Below, in pieces: positions 39,408 through 49,621 of a DNA stretch of 64,000 bases. Location of the stretch: NCBI GenBank assembly GCA_902619485.1, contig CACNEF010000002.1, forward strand, positions 1 to 64,000, written 5' to 3'. The stretch comes from an uncultured SAR116 cluster alpha proteobacterium. GTDB lineage: Bacteria; Pseudomonadota; Alphaproteobacteria; Puniceispirillales; Marisalimonadaceae. The position numbers and the translations under genes were made by a program. The notes under the pieces are model-generated. The model worked only from the letters and a program-made list of their open reading frames with translations, was not told where the DNA came from and did not search any database. The stretch's first letter is position 1, and each line of letters opens with the position of its first letter.

Positions 39408-42400
39408 TCAAGAAAATCTGAAGCGATCAATTCCACTTATTTTTGACAAATCATTAATAAATTTAGATGATAATTTTATATTTTCTTTAATTTTAATTTC
39501 AACCTGCTGTTCTTTATTGAAACTATTAATTAAAATATCTGAATGTCCAACTTCTAAAATTCTTAATAATGGAAGAAGTTGGTCTAAATATTTGTTAGTA
39601 TTTGTAAATAAAGTAATATTGTATTTATTATCTGAAATATAATCATTCAACAAACATATCCTTTTTGCAATGATCCTAGAAGTTTGATTATTTTCATTTT
39701 TAATTTCAGCATCAATTAAAATAAGATTTTTTTCTATTAAATAATCTTCATATTTAAACAAAACATCTGAAAATATATTTATGTCTAAGGAACCACTCAA
39801 ATCATTTAACTGAATTGATACCCATCTACCTCTGGGAGATTGTCTTTCTTGAATTTTAGTAATCAGACCGCATAATTTTATATTCTGTTTGATAAATTGT
39901 TCAGGTTTATTAAGTATTTCTATACTTCTTATAACATTCATTTTTGGTAAAATATTTGAATAAGTATCTAATGGATGGGCTGACAAATATAATCCAAGAG
40001 ATAAAAATTCATTATTTATACGTTCATGTAAACTCCATTCTATACTGTCTTGAAGCTTTATAAGTAGCTTATTCGAGTCATTATCATTAAATAAATTTGA
40101 TTGGTGAGATTTTTTTTCTTTTTCTATTGAATGAGAATAATTCAACATCAAATCAATTGATCTAAATAATTTATTCCTATTAGCTTCAATGTTGTCAAAA
40201 GCACCAGATTTTATTAGACTTTCAAATGATTTTTTTGTTATTAAACCGTAAGTTACCCTATTTAGAAAATCATCAATATTTTTAAATTTACCATCTTTAT
40301 CTCTAATTTGCACAATTTTTTTAATAGCATCGTTTCCAACGTTTTTTATAGAAGATAATGAGTATCTAATTCCAATTTCATAAGAAGAAATATCTTCAAT
40401 AAGAAACTCATAACTACTTTTATTGATACATGGTTGTAATATTTTCAAACCTAGTTTTTTTGCATCATCTACAAATAAAGATAATTTTTCCGTATTATTG
40501 TTTTCTACAGTCATCATAGAAACAAAAAACTCATGTATATAATTTGTTTTTATCCAGGCAGTTTGGTAAGCAATTAAAGCATAGGCAGCAGCATGTGATT
40601 TATTAAAACCATATCCAGCAAATGCAGCAATTTGATCAAATATTTCATTTGCTTTTTCTACACTTATTCCTCTTTTTTGTGTTCCATTTAAAAAAAATTT
40701 TTTTTGTTCAGCCATTTCTTCTTTGTCTTTTTTACCCATCGCTCTTCTTAAAATATCAGCTTTGCCCAATGAAAAGTCAGCTAATATTTGTGCAGCTCTT
40801 AAAACTTGTTCTTGATAGATAAATATTCCATATGTTTCTGCTAAAATAGTTTCTAAGGAAGGATGCATATAAACTATATTTTCTTTGCCATGTTTTCTAT
40901 TTATATAACTTGGTATATTTTCCATCGGACCTGGTCTGTATAACGAGACAACTGCAATTATATCCTCAAATCTGTCTGGTTTTAATCCAATTAGAACATC
41001 TTTCATTCCGGCAGATTCTAACTGAAATATACCAGTGGTAGAGCCGGTTGATAACATTTCATATGTTTTTTTATCATTTAACAATATTTTACTAAGATCA
41101 AAATTTTTATCCTTGAGCTTAATTAAATCTTCAGCTTTAGAAAGAACAGTTAAGGTTTTTAAGCCAAGAAAATCAAATTTTACAAGCCCAGCTTTTTCAA
41201 CAAATTTCATATTAAATTGGGTAGCTGGAATTTCATCTTCATTAAACTTATATAATGGTAGTAATTCATGAAGCGGCTTGTCTCCAATAACCAATCCTGC
41301 TGCGTGTGTGGAAACATGCCTATTTAACCCTTCAACATTGATGGCAGTTTCAATTAAATTGTTTACTTGTTCATTTTCAGATATTTCGGACTTAAGTACA
41401 TCATTCGTATCAACAGCTTCTTGAATTGTAATTGGTTTAGACGGGACAAAAGGTATTAATTTTGCAATTTTATCTACTTGGCCGTATGGCATTTCTAATA
41501 CTCTTCCAACATCTCGAATAGCTGCTTTTGCTTGAAGACTTCCAAAAGTAATTATTTGAGCAACCTTGTCCTTTCCATATCTATTTCTAACATAGTCAAT
41601 CACTTCCTCTCTTCTATCTTGACAAAAATCAACATCAAAATCAGGCATTGAAATACGTTCTGGATTTAGAAAACGTTCAAACAACAAGCCCCATCTTATA
41701 GGATCAAGGTCTGTGATACCCAATGACCAAGCGACTATTGATCCTGCCCCAGAACCACGACCAGGACCAACTGGAATATCGTTTTCTTTTGACCATTTTA
41801 TAAAATCGTAAACAATTAAAAAATAACCTGCAAAACCCATCTTATTAATTATTTCAAGTTCTTTATTAAGACGATTTTTATAATTATTTTTTTCATCATC
41901 AGAAAATTTATTTATTGACGAATTAAATCTTTCAATCAGACCCATAAAAGATATTTTTGAGAGATAATCAGCTTCAGAAATATTTTCTAAACCAGGATAT
42001 TTTGGCAAAATAGGATTTATTTCTTTTAAAAAGAAAGAACATCTTTTAGCAATTATTATAGTATTTTCAATCGCTTCTGGAATATCTTTAAATAACGATA
42101 TCATTTTTTTGGGGTCTTTTAGATAATGATCTTTAGTCAGTATTCTTCTATAATCTGATGAAATTGTAAGACCCTTATCAATACAGGTAAATACCCGATG
42201 GGCTTCAAATTTATCTTCATTTTGAAAAAAACAATCGTTTGTTGCAACTAATGGAATATCATATTCATATGCGAGATCTATTAAATTTTTTTCAGCAATT
42301 AATTGGCTTTTTACACCATGTCTTTGAAGCTCTACGTATAAATTGTCATTAAAAATATTTTTCAAATATTTTAATCGCTCTTTAACTAATTTTACGTTGT

Positions 42401-42833
42401 TTAAAGAAGCTGGTTTTCCTAAAAAACCATTTTCAATACCACCAGTTAGAAGTAAAAGACCTTCTCTATATTTTTCTAATTCAATTCCATTTAAAAACTT
42501 TTCATAATTTTCATTACTCGAAAACGAATTAGTTAAATAAAGTAAATTTCTATAACCTGTTTCATTTTTAGCTAGTAAAACAACTTCTCCAGTATCTTTA
42601 TCATCTCTTCCATTTTGACAAATATTTATTTGAATTCCAATTATAGGTTGAATGCCATTAGAAGTCATTTTTAAAGAAAATTCTAAAGCACCAAAAAGAT
42701 TGTTTGTATCAGTAATTGCTATTGCTGGTTGGTTATTTTCAATACAAAAATTTGATAAATCATTGAAGGATAACATTCCCTCAGCAAGCGAAAAATTCGA
42801 GTGTATTCGTAAGTGAATAAATAAATTTTTCAT
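39408..42833 (-). CDS. dnaE: DNA polymerase III subunit alpha
   Basis: HLRIHSNFSLAEG, PGRGSGAGS, PDFDVDFCQDRR, YGFNKSHAAAYA. Confidence 0.97.
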   Translation of the reverse strand: MKNLFIHLRIHSNFSLAEGMLSFNDLSNFCIENNQPAIAITDTNNLFGALEFSLKMTSNGIQPIIGIQINICQNGRDDKDTGEVVLLAKNETGYRNLLYLTNSFSSNENYEKFLNGIELEKYREGLLLLTGGIENGFLGKPASLNNVKLVKERLKYLKNIFNDNLYVELQRHGVKSQLIAEKNLIDLAYEYDIPLVATNDCFFQNEDKFEAHRVFTCIDKGLTISSDYRRILTKDHYLKDPKKMISLFKDIPEAIENTIIIAKRCSFFLKEINPILPKYPGLENISEADYLSKISFMGLIERFNSSINKFSDDEKNNYKNRLNKELEIINKMGFAGYFLIVYDFIKWSKENDIPVGPGRGSGAGSIVAWSLGITDLDPIRWGLLFERFLNPERISMPDFDVDFCQDRREEVIDYVRNRYGKDKVAQIITFGSLQAKAAIRDVGRVLEMPYGQVDKIAKLIPFVPSKPITIQEAVDTNDVLKSEISENEQVNNLIETAINVEGLNRHVSTHAAGLVIGDKPLHELLPLYKFNEDEIPATQFNMKFVEKAGLVKFDFLGLKTLTVLSKAEDLIKLKDKNFDLSKILLNDKKTYEMLSTGSTTGIFQLESAGMKDVLIGLKPDRFEDIIAVVSLYRPGPMENIPSYINRKHGKENIVYMHPSLETILAETYGIFIYQEQVLRAAQILADFSLGKADILRRAMGKKDKEEMAEQKKFFLNGTQKRGISVEKANEIFDQIAAFAGYGFNKSHAAAYALIAYQTAWIKTNYIHEFFVSMMTVENNNTEKLSLFVDDAKKLGLKILQPCINKSSYEFLIEDISSYEIGIRYSLSSIKNVGNDAIKKIVQIRDKDGKFKNIDDFLNRVTYGLITKKSFESLIKSGAFDNIEANRNKLFRSIDLMLNYSHSIEKEKKSHQSNLFNDNDSNKLLIKLQDSIEWSLHERINNEFLSLGLYLSAHPLDTYSNILPKMNVIRSIEILNKPEQFIKQNIKLCGLITKIQERQSPRGRWVSIQLNDLSGSLDINIFSDVLFKYEDYLIEKNLILIDAEIKNENNQTSRIIAKRICLLNDYISDNKYNITLFTNTNKYLDQLLPLLRILEVGHSDILINSFNKEQQVEIKIKENIKLSSKFINDLSKISGIDRFRFS

Positions 42834-42854
42834 TTTTTAAATTTACATTTAAAA

Positions 42855-43550
42855 TTATTCATCGAAAACAGAACCATTTTTTAAAACTATTTTTCTGTCC
42901 ATTAGTTTTGCTAAATCACTATTATGGGTAGCAAAAATACAACTTATGTCTAATGACTTAACTAATTCGTATAAAATTTCAAATACGTTTTTAGCGCTAA
43001 TAGCATCTAAATTTCCTGTAGGTTCGTCAGCTAAGATTAAATTAGGAGAATTAGACAATGCTCTTGCAATAGCAACTCTTTGAGCCTCTCCACCAGACAA
43101 CTTTGCAGGCCTAAATTCAAGTCTGTTCTTCAAACCAAGAGCTGATAGTATTTCTTTCGATTTTTTTTCTGCTTCAATTTTAGATTTTCCCAAAATTAGT
43201 TGAGGTAACATAACATTCTCTAAAGCGGAAAATTCTTGAAAAAGACGATGTGACTGAAAGATAAATCCAATCTCAGCTCCTCTTAGAAATGTTTTACTGT
43301 CTTCACTTAATTTTGTACAATCATGTCCACTTAAACTAATTGATCCAGATGTGGGTTTTTCAAGCAATCCTGCAATATTTAATAAAGTTGATTTTCCAGT
43401 TCCACTAGGTCCAATTAAGGAAATCATTTCACCTTTCAAAACTTTAATATTTACGTTATTTAAAACTCTAATCTTTTGTGATTCTTGATTATATATATGA
43501 GAAATATTCTTTAAAATTAATAAATCTTTATTATCCAAAACACTACTCAT
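42855..43550 (-). CDS. lolD: lipoprotein-releasing ABC transporter ATP-binding protein LolD
   Basis: GPSGTGKSTLLN, LSGGEAQRVAIARAL, LADEPTGNLD; adjacent lolC. Confidence 0.93.
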   Translation of the reverse strand: MSSVLDNKDLLILKNISHIYNQESQKIRVLNNVNIKVLKGEMISLIGPSGTGKSTLLNIAGLLEKPTSGSISLSGHDCTKLSEDSKTFLRGAEIGFIFQSHRLFQEFSALENVMLPQLILGKSKIEAEKKSKEILSALGLKNRLEFRPAKLSGGEAQRVAIARALSNSPNLILADEPTGNLDAISAKNVFEILYELVKSLDISCIFATHNSDLAKLMDRKIVLKNGSVFDE

Positions 43551-44811
43551 ATCGCAATGCCTCTGCTGGAGATATTTTTGATGCTTTCCAAGCAGGAAAC
43601 ATACTTGCTATTAAAGTTAAGGAAATAGATAATCCCATAACAATTAAAACTTCATTAAAATTTATATTTGAAGGTAATTTAGATAAAAAATAAATCTGAG
43701 CAGAGAATAATTCTTGCCCAAAAAGAGATGATACAAAATTTCTGATTGTTTCAATATTTATAGATACAATAGTGCCTAAAATTGCTCCTATAATTGTGCC
43801 TATAATACCAATAATAGAACCTGTTAACAAAAAAATTCTTAGAATAAAATGTTTAGAAGCGCCCATTGTCCTCATTAGAGCAATATCAGACTTTTTTGTT
43901 TGAACTAGCATTATCATGGATGATATTATATTGAATGTTGCGACAAGAATTATTAACGTCAATATCACAAACATTACGTTTTTTTCTACATCTAGAGCAT
44001 TCATAAAAGATGAGTTTCTTTTTTTCCACTCAATTATTGTCAAATTTTCATCTAATTTAGAACTTAAATCATTATAAACATCTTGAGTTGTTTTTGAATC
44101 ATCTAAAAAAATTTCAATGCCGTGAGCAATTTGTTTAATTGACAAAAATTTTTCAGCTTTTTCCCATGGTATAAAAATAAAGTTATTGTCATATTCATAC
44201 ATACCAACATCAAAAAACCCACCAACCATAAAGTTTTGTTTGATTGGTAATACACCAATCGCAGTCTCCATAACGTTCGGAGAAATAAGAGATATATAAT
44301 CACCTACTCTTAAATTTAATCTTTGAGCAAGCCTATATCCTAATATTATATTTTTTTTTATTTTGAAATTATTAATAGCAGCGTTGTCGAGAGAATTCCA
44401 TAGTAATTTTTTAGCTGGTAAATCTGACCATTTTGTACCTCTAACAATAATTCCTGAGATAGAATTCTTAGTTTTGGCAAGAGCTTGCCCTTCCAAATAA
44501 GGCGTGACAGCAACAACATTTTGTGTATCTGAAATTTGACGTACTATTTTATTATAATTTTCAATTGATAATCCATTTTTTTGATAAACGATCAAATGAC
44601 CATTTATTCCTAATATTCTGTCAACTAATTCTTTTCGGAAACCATTCATCACTGACATTACTACAATTAAAGTAGCTACACCTAAAACAATGCCAACAAG
44701 AGAAAACCAGGCTGAAACTGAGATAAAACCCTCAACTCGCCTAGATTTAATATACCTTAAGGCAATAGTTCTCTCAGTTTCATTAAAAATAAAATTACTC
44801 ATATGCTTCAT
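43543..44811 (-). CDS. lolC: lipoprotein-releasing ABC transporter permease LolC/E
   Basis: [21 protein letters not shown], FtsX-like C-terminal TM domain. Confidence 0.92.
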   Translation of the reverse strand: MKHMSNFIFNETERTIALRYIKSRRVEGFISVSAWFSLVGIVLGVATLIVVMSVMNGFRKELVDRILGINGHLIVYQKNGLSIENYNKIVRQISDTQNVVAVTPYLEGQALAKTKNSISGIIVRGTKWSDLPAKKLLWNSLDNAAINNFKIKKNIILGYRLAQRLNLRVGDYISLISPNVMETAIGVLPIKQNFMVGGFFDVGMYEYDNNFIFIPWEKAEKFLSIKQIAHGIEIFLDDSKTTQDVYNDLSSKLDENLTIIEWKKRNSSFMNALDVEKNVMFVILTLIILVATFNIISSMIMLVQTKKSDIALMRTMGASKHFILRIFLLTGSIIGIIGTIIGAILGTIVSINIETIRNFVSSLFGQELFSAQIYFLSKLPSNINFNEVLIVMGLSISLTLIASMFPAWKASKISPAEALRYE

Positions 44812-46127
44812 TTATTAGTTTGAACAAAATTCAGAAGTTCATCGTAAGATAATCTGGATATATCTCCACTTTTCCTACACTTTAAATCATATAATTGATC
44901 TTTTATTCCCTTCGGTCCAATTATAATTTGATATGGCAAACCAATTAAATCTGCTCTAGCGAGTTTGGCGCCAGCTCTTTCATCAGTATCATCATACAAT
45001 ACTTTTAACGTACTTTTATTCATAGCATTATATAATTGTGAACAAATTTTATCACAATCAATATCACCACATTTTAAATTAATTATGTTATAATCCCAAG
45101 GAGTTACTTCTTTGGGCCAAATTATACCTTTTTGATCATGATTTGCTTCAATAACAGCACCCACTAACCTAGATAGGCCTACACCATATGAGCCCATAAA
45201 AACTGGAATATTCTCTCCAACCCTATCTGATATGGTGGCTCTCATTGGCAAGGAATATTTTTGTCCAAAATGAAAAATATGACCTACCTCAATACCTCTA
45301 GTTTTAATTAGATTACTATATTTATAATCAAAATTACTCGCATCATGCTTTTCATCTGTAGCAGCGTATAGAGAGGTAAATTTATTTACTTCTTCTTGAA
45401 GATCTTCATTATAATTGATGTTCAAAAATGAACCTTCAATATTTAATAATTGTTTATCTATGTAAACTTCACTTTCACCTGTATCAGCTAAAATAATAAA
45501 TTCATGACTTAAATCTCCTCCAATTGGACCAGTGTCTGCTTTCATTGGTATTGCTTTTAAACCCATTTTTTTAAATAACTGCATATAAGCCATAAACATT
45601 ATATTATATGATTTAATGGAATTATTGTAGTCAACATCAAAAGAATATGCATCTTTCATCAAAAATTCTCTTCCTCTCATAACACCAAATCTTGGTCTTA
45701 GCTCATCTCTAAATTTCCATTGAATGTGAAAAAGATTTAATGGTAATTCTTTATAACTATTTATATGAGTTCTAAATATTTCAGTTACTAGCTCTTCATT
45801 AGTTGGCCCATACAATAAATTTCTATTATTTCTATCTTTAATACGAAGCATTTCTTTACCATAATCATCGTATCTTCCAGATTCTTTCCAGATCTCAGCA
45901 GATTGAAGTGTAGGCATTAAAATCTCATTTGCACCCGATTTTATCATTTCTTGTCTACAAATTTCTGTGATTTTTTCTAAAACAATTTTACCAAGGGGTA
46001 ACCAGGAATAAATTCCAGAAGCTGATTGTTGTATCATGCCAGCTCTAAGCATATAAATATGTGATATAATTTCAGCTTCTTTTGGATTTTCCTTTAAAAC
46101 AGGAAGAAAAAATCTTGTTAATAACAT
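44808..46127 (-). CDS. proS: prolyl-tRNA synthetase (short, alphaproteobacterial type)
   Basis: [54 protein letters not shown]; 439 aa. Confidence 0.95.
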   Translation of the reverse strand: MLLTRFFLPVLKENPKEAEIISHIYMLRAGMIQQSASGIYSWLPLGKIVLEKITEICRQEMIKSGANEILMPTLQSAEIWKESGRYDDYGKEMLRIKDRNNRNLLYGPTNEELVTEIFRTHINSYKELPLNLFHIQWKFRDELRPRFGVMRGREFLMKDAYSFDVDYNNSIKSYNIMFMAYMQLFKKMGLKAIPMKADTGPIGGDLSHEFIILADTGESEVYIDKQLLNIEGSFLNINYNEDLQEEVNKFTSLYAATDEKHDASNFDYKYSNLIKTRGIEVGHIFHFGQKYSLPMRATISDRVGENIPVFMGSYGVGLSRLVGAVIEANHDQKGIIWPKEVTPWDYNIINLKCGDIDCDKICSQLYNAMNKSTLKVLYDDTDERAGAKLARADLIGLPYQIIIGPKGIKDQLYDLKCRKSGDISRLSYDELLNFVQTNK

Positions 46128-46187
46128 TATATTTGTTTCCTAATATGCTTATATTTTAAATTAAATTAAAACTAATTTGATTGATAG

Positions 46188-46218
46188 TTTATACCAGTAT
46201 AAATTACAACTTATGTAA
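46188..46218. promoter_or_regulatory. two adjacent dyads in the proS/hemB divergent spacer: TTTATAC-CA-GTATAAA and TTACA-N5-TGTAA
   Basis: Read directly at 46188-46203 and 46204-46218. Confidence 0.4.
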
Positions 46219-46237
46219 TTATTAACAGGACATCAAC

Positions 46238-47266
46238 ATGAAACAACGGTCAAACAAACAATTTTCTATAAATAGTTTTCCGAGGGTAAGAATGAGAAGA
46301 AATCGTTTATCAGAATTTTCTAGAAAACTTATGTCTGAAAATAATTTGTCATTTAACGATTTAATTTATCCAATTTTTATTACTTATGGATCAAAAGTTA
46401 AAGAAGAAATAAGTTCAATGCCTGGAATTTATCGATATTCTCTAGATTTACTTCATAAAGAAATTGAATATATTTCTTCTTTAAATATTCCTGCAATTGC
46501 ATTGTTTCCAAAAATTGAAAATGAATTAAAAACACCTGATGGTAAAGAGGCTCTAAATAAAAATAATTTAATATGCAAAGCTATTCAGATTTCTAAAAAA
46601 GTTAACCCTGATCTAGGTGTTATAACTGATGTTGCATTAGATCCTTATACAGATCATGGCCATGATGGTATAATAAAAGAAGATCAAATTGATAATGACT
46701 TAACGCTAGATATTCTATGCAAACAGGCTGTTGCGCAGGCAGAAGCTGGATGTGATATTATAGCGCCTAGTGATATGATGGATGGAAGAGTTGGAGCAAT
46801 TAGAGATACTTTAGATGAACATGGACTTATTAACGTTCAAATAATGTCATATGCTGCTAAATATGCATCATCATTTTATGGTCCTTTTAGAGATGCCGTG
46901 GGTTCAGCGATCAATTTATCAAATAAATCAAAAAAAAGTTATCAAATGGACCCAGCAAATTCAGCAGAAGCATTAAGAGAAATTAGACTTGACATTAATG
47001 AAGGTGCAGACATGATAATAATTAAACCAGGAATGCCTTATTTAGATATTATTAGTAAAGCAAAAAATGAGTTAAGTTTTCCTGTTATTGCCTATCAAGT
47101 ATCTGGAGAGTATTCAATGATAAAAGGTGCAATTCAAAATGGCTGGTTTGACGAAGAAAAGATTATATTTGAAACCATGATGTGTTTTAAAAGAGCTGGC
47201 TGTGATGGAATAATAACTTATTTTGCTCCATTTGTTGCAAAAACATTAATTAATAAAACTTTTTAA
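46238..47266 (+). CDS. hemB: delta-aminolevulinic acid dehydratase (porphobilinogen synthase)
   Basis: RRNRLSEFSRKL, IAPSDMMDGRVGAIR, IIKPGMPYLDI. Confidence 0.96.
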   Translation: MKQRSNKQFSINSFPRVRMRRNRLSEFSRKLMSENNLSFNDLIYPIFITYGSKVKEEISSMPGIYRYSLDLLHKEIEYISSLNIPAIALFPKIENELKTPDGKEALNKNNLICKAIQISKKVNPDLGVITDVALDPYTDHGHDGIIKEDQIDNDLTLDILCKQAVAQAEAGCDIIAPSDMMDGRVGAIRDTLDEHGLINVQIMSYAAKYASSFYGPFRDAVGSAINLSNKSKKSYQMDPANSAEALREIRLDINEGADMIIIKPGMPYLDIISKAKNELSFPVIAYQVSGEYSMIKGAIQNGWFDEEKIIFETMMCFKRAGCDGIITYFAPFVAKTLINKTF

Positions 47267-47295
47267 AAATTAGCAAACAAGTCGTATTTAAAATT

Positions 47296-48015
47296 ATGAT
47301 TGATATAAAACCTAAAAACGTTCTAGAGCAACCTATTTACATGCTTACAAAAGCAACTTCATGTCCATATTTAACTGGAAAAGTTGAAAAAAGAATAGCT
47401 ACAGATATTTCTTTCAATAAAAATATATATGAAGAGCTTTCTATAAATGGTTTTAGAAGAGTTGAAAATTGGATGTACAGACCTGTATGTGATAATTGTA
47501 GCGCCTGTAAATCTTATAGAGTAGACATACAAAATTTTAAAATAACAAAAAGCTTAAAAAGAATTTCTAAAAATTTTGAAAATTTTAGTTTTAATTTAGT
47601 AAAGAACATCTCTACTCAAGAACATTTTGAACTTTTTAAAAAGTATCAATTAGAAAGACATGCTGGTGGATCTATGTCAGAAATGGATGAAGATGAATTT
47701 ACGTCAATGATAGAAACATCACCAATAAAAACTTCACTTTTAGAGTTTAGAGATAAATACAAAAATTTATCAGGGGTTATTCTTTTAGATATTGACAAAA
47801 AAAACTTATCAGCTGTTTATAGTTTTTTTGACCCAAAATTTAATAAATTTGGTCTAGGAAATTATATGATTATGCAATGCTTGTTGTATGGTAAAAGTAA
47901 AAAATATGAGTATTTGTACCTTGGTTATTATATTGAAGAACTATCCAGCATGTCATACAAGTCCAGGTTTAAGCCAGGACAGATACTAAAAAATAATGAT
48001 TGGGAAGATTTTTAA
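47296..48015 (+). CDS. bpt: aspartate/glutamate leucyltransferase (Bpt)
   Basis: CPYLTGKVEKRIATDIS, NGFRRVENWMYRPVCDNCSACKSYRV, YSFFDP, YKSRFKPGQ. Confidence 0.93.
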   Translation: MIDIKPKNVLEQPIYMLTKATSCPYLTGKVEKRIATDISFNKNIYEELSINGFRRVENWMYRPVCDNCSACKSYRVDIQNFKITKSLKRISKNFENFSFNLVKNISTQEHFELFKKYQLERHAGGSMSEMDEDEFTSMIETSPIKTSLLEFRDKYKNLSGVILLDIDKKNLSAVYSFFDPKFNKFGLGNYMIMQCLLYGKSKKYEYLYLGYYIEELSSMSYKSRFKPGQILKNNDWEDF

Positions 48016-48017
48016 AT

Positions 48018-49610
48018 TTATCCCCCAATAGCTGATCCATCGCTTCTTAAATCATAACCTCCTTCTTTCAGACCATTAGGATAACATACTAAAGCACCTG
48101 CATGACCCATTATTTCTTCAAATGCACCTACTTTTTCAACGATATGATCCAGCGATTTTAAATCATCAAAAGTATCAAAAGAAAAACGGTCCTCAATTTT
48201 TAATGATGTCGTTTCCTCACCCCATGTTTTACCAAGTAGCCATCTTGGTTCATTAATAGAGTTTTGTAGATTTAAATTTTGTGCATTATACCTATAAAAA
48301 ATTGCAGCCTGTGTCTGTGGCTGTCCTTCTCCACCCATAGCTCCATATGACATTACCCTTCCGTCATCGAAATGAGCTAAAGCAGGTTGAATTGTATGAA
48401 ATGGTTTTCTACCAGGTAACAAATGATTATGATTTTTTAAGTCAAGAGAAAAACTAACACCTCTATTTTGCATTGTTATACCAGTATTAGGTAAAACTAA
48501 ACCTGAACCAAACTCCCAATAAATACTTTGTATAAAACTTATAGTATTTCCATATGTATCTGTGGCACCTAACCAAACTGTATCACCACCTGAGGAAGAT
48601 GCAGGCCAAGGTGTAGCTTTTTCAAAATTAATTTCCTTAGCTAAGTTTTTAATAAAATCTTTTGTTAAAAATTCACTAACATGAAAGCTCATATATCTCG
48701 GATCAGTAATATATTTATCTCTTATCTTAAAAACTGCTTTTGTTATCTCAACAATATTATGGATCAATTCAACATCATTTTTGCAAGTAATTGATAATTC
48801 ATCTAGCAATCCCAAAATCAATATAGATGCTAATCCTTGAGTGGGTGGTGGTAAGTTAAATAATTTAGCATTTTTAATTTTTAATTCTAAGGGATCTACA
48901 AAGGTTGCTTTATAATTTTTAAAATCGTCTGAATTTAATGGAGATCCTAAATTATTTAAATCAGAAATGATTTTACCAAAGACTTCACCTGAATAAAAGT
49001 CCTCTAACCCATTTTTTATAAGACAGGAAAAAGTATTCGACAAATTTGGAATAATTAATCTATCTCCAACGTTTGGAATTTTGTCATTTTTTAAATAAAC
49101 ATCTTTGAAACCTACAATATCAACAAGCTGATTTAATTTTGATTTTAAATTATTTCTTAGGGAATTAGTTACAGCAATTCCTTCTTTAGCAGCTTGTTCT
49201 GCATCAAACAAAAGTCTACTTATTGGAATTTTACCTCCTAAATTTTTAACACTAAAATCGTATGCCAATTTCCAACCTGCAACAGCGCCTGGAACAGTTA
49301 AAGCAGACAACGGTCCTCGTGATGGAATAGAGTTAAAACCTAGTTTTTTGTAAAAATCTATATTTATATTATTAGATGCTGGGCCACAGGAATCAATTGC
49401 ATGAACATTTTTGTTTTTGTCAGAAATTAACCAGAAATTATCTCCACCCATAGAATTCATATGAGGATATACAACTGATATCATTGCAGCAGAAGCAATC
49501 ATAGCTTCAATAGCATTACCACCTTCTTTTAATATGTCAGATCCAGTTTTTGCAGCCATGTGATGAGGAGCAATCATCATATAATTATAAGAGAGTTTTG
49601 AAGAAAGCAT
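48018..49610 (-). CDS. gamma-glutamyltransferase-family Ntn-hydrolase (YwrD/HpxW-like)
   Basis: MAAKTGSDILKEGGNAIEAMIA, GGDTVWLGATDTYGNTISFIQSIYWEFGSGLVLPNTGI, GAMGGEGQPQ; no obvious signal peptide. Confidence 0.85.
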   Translation of the reverse strand: MLSSKLSYNYMMIAPHHMAAKTGSDILKEGGNAIEAMIASAAMISVVYPHMNSMGGDNFWLISDKNKNVHAIDSCGPASNNINIDFYKKLGFNSIPSRGPLSALTVPGAVAGWKLAYDFSVKNLGGKIPISRLLFDAEQAAKEGIAVTNSLRNNLKSKLNQLVDIVGFKDVYLKNDKIPNVGDRLIIPNLSNTFSCLIKNGLEDFYSGEVFGKIISDLNNLGSPLNSDDFKNYKATFVDPLELKIKNAKLFNLPPPTQGLASILILGLLDELSITCKNDVELIHNIVEITKAVFKIRDKYITDPRYMSFHVSEFLTKDFIKNLAKEINFEKATPWPASSSGGDTVWLGATDTYGNTISFIQSIYWEFGSGLVLPNTGITMQNRGVSFSLDLKNHNHLLPGRKPFHTIQPALAHFDDGRVMSYGAMGGEGQPQTQAAIFYRYNAQNLNLQNSINEPRWLLGKTWGEETTSLKIEDRFSFDTFDDLKSLDHIVEKVGAFEEIMGHAGALVCYPNGLKEGGYDLRSDGSAIGG

Positions 49611-49621
49611 AACAATGCCTA

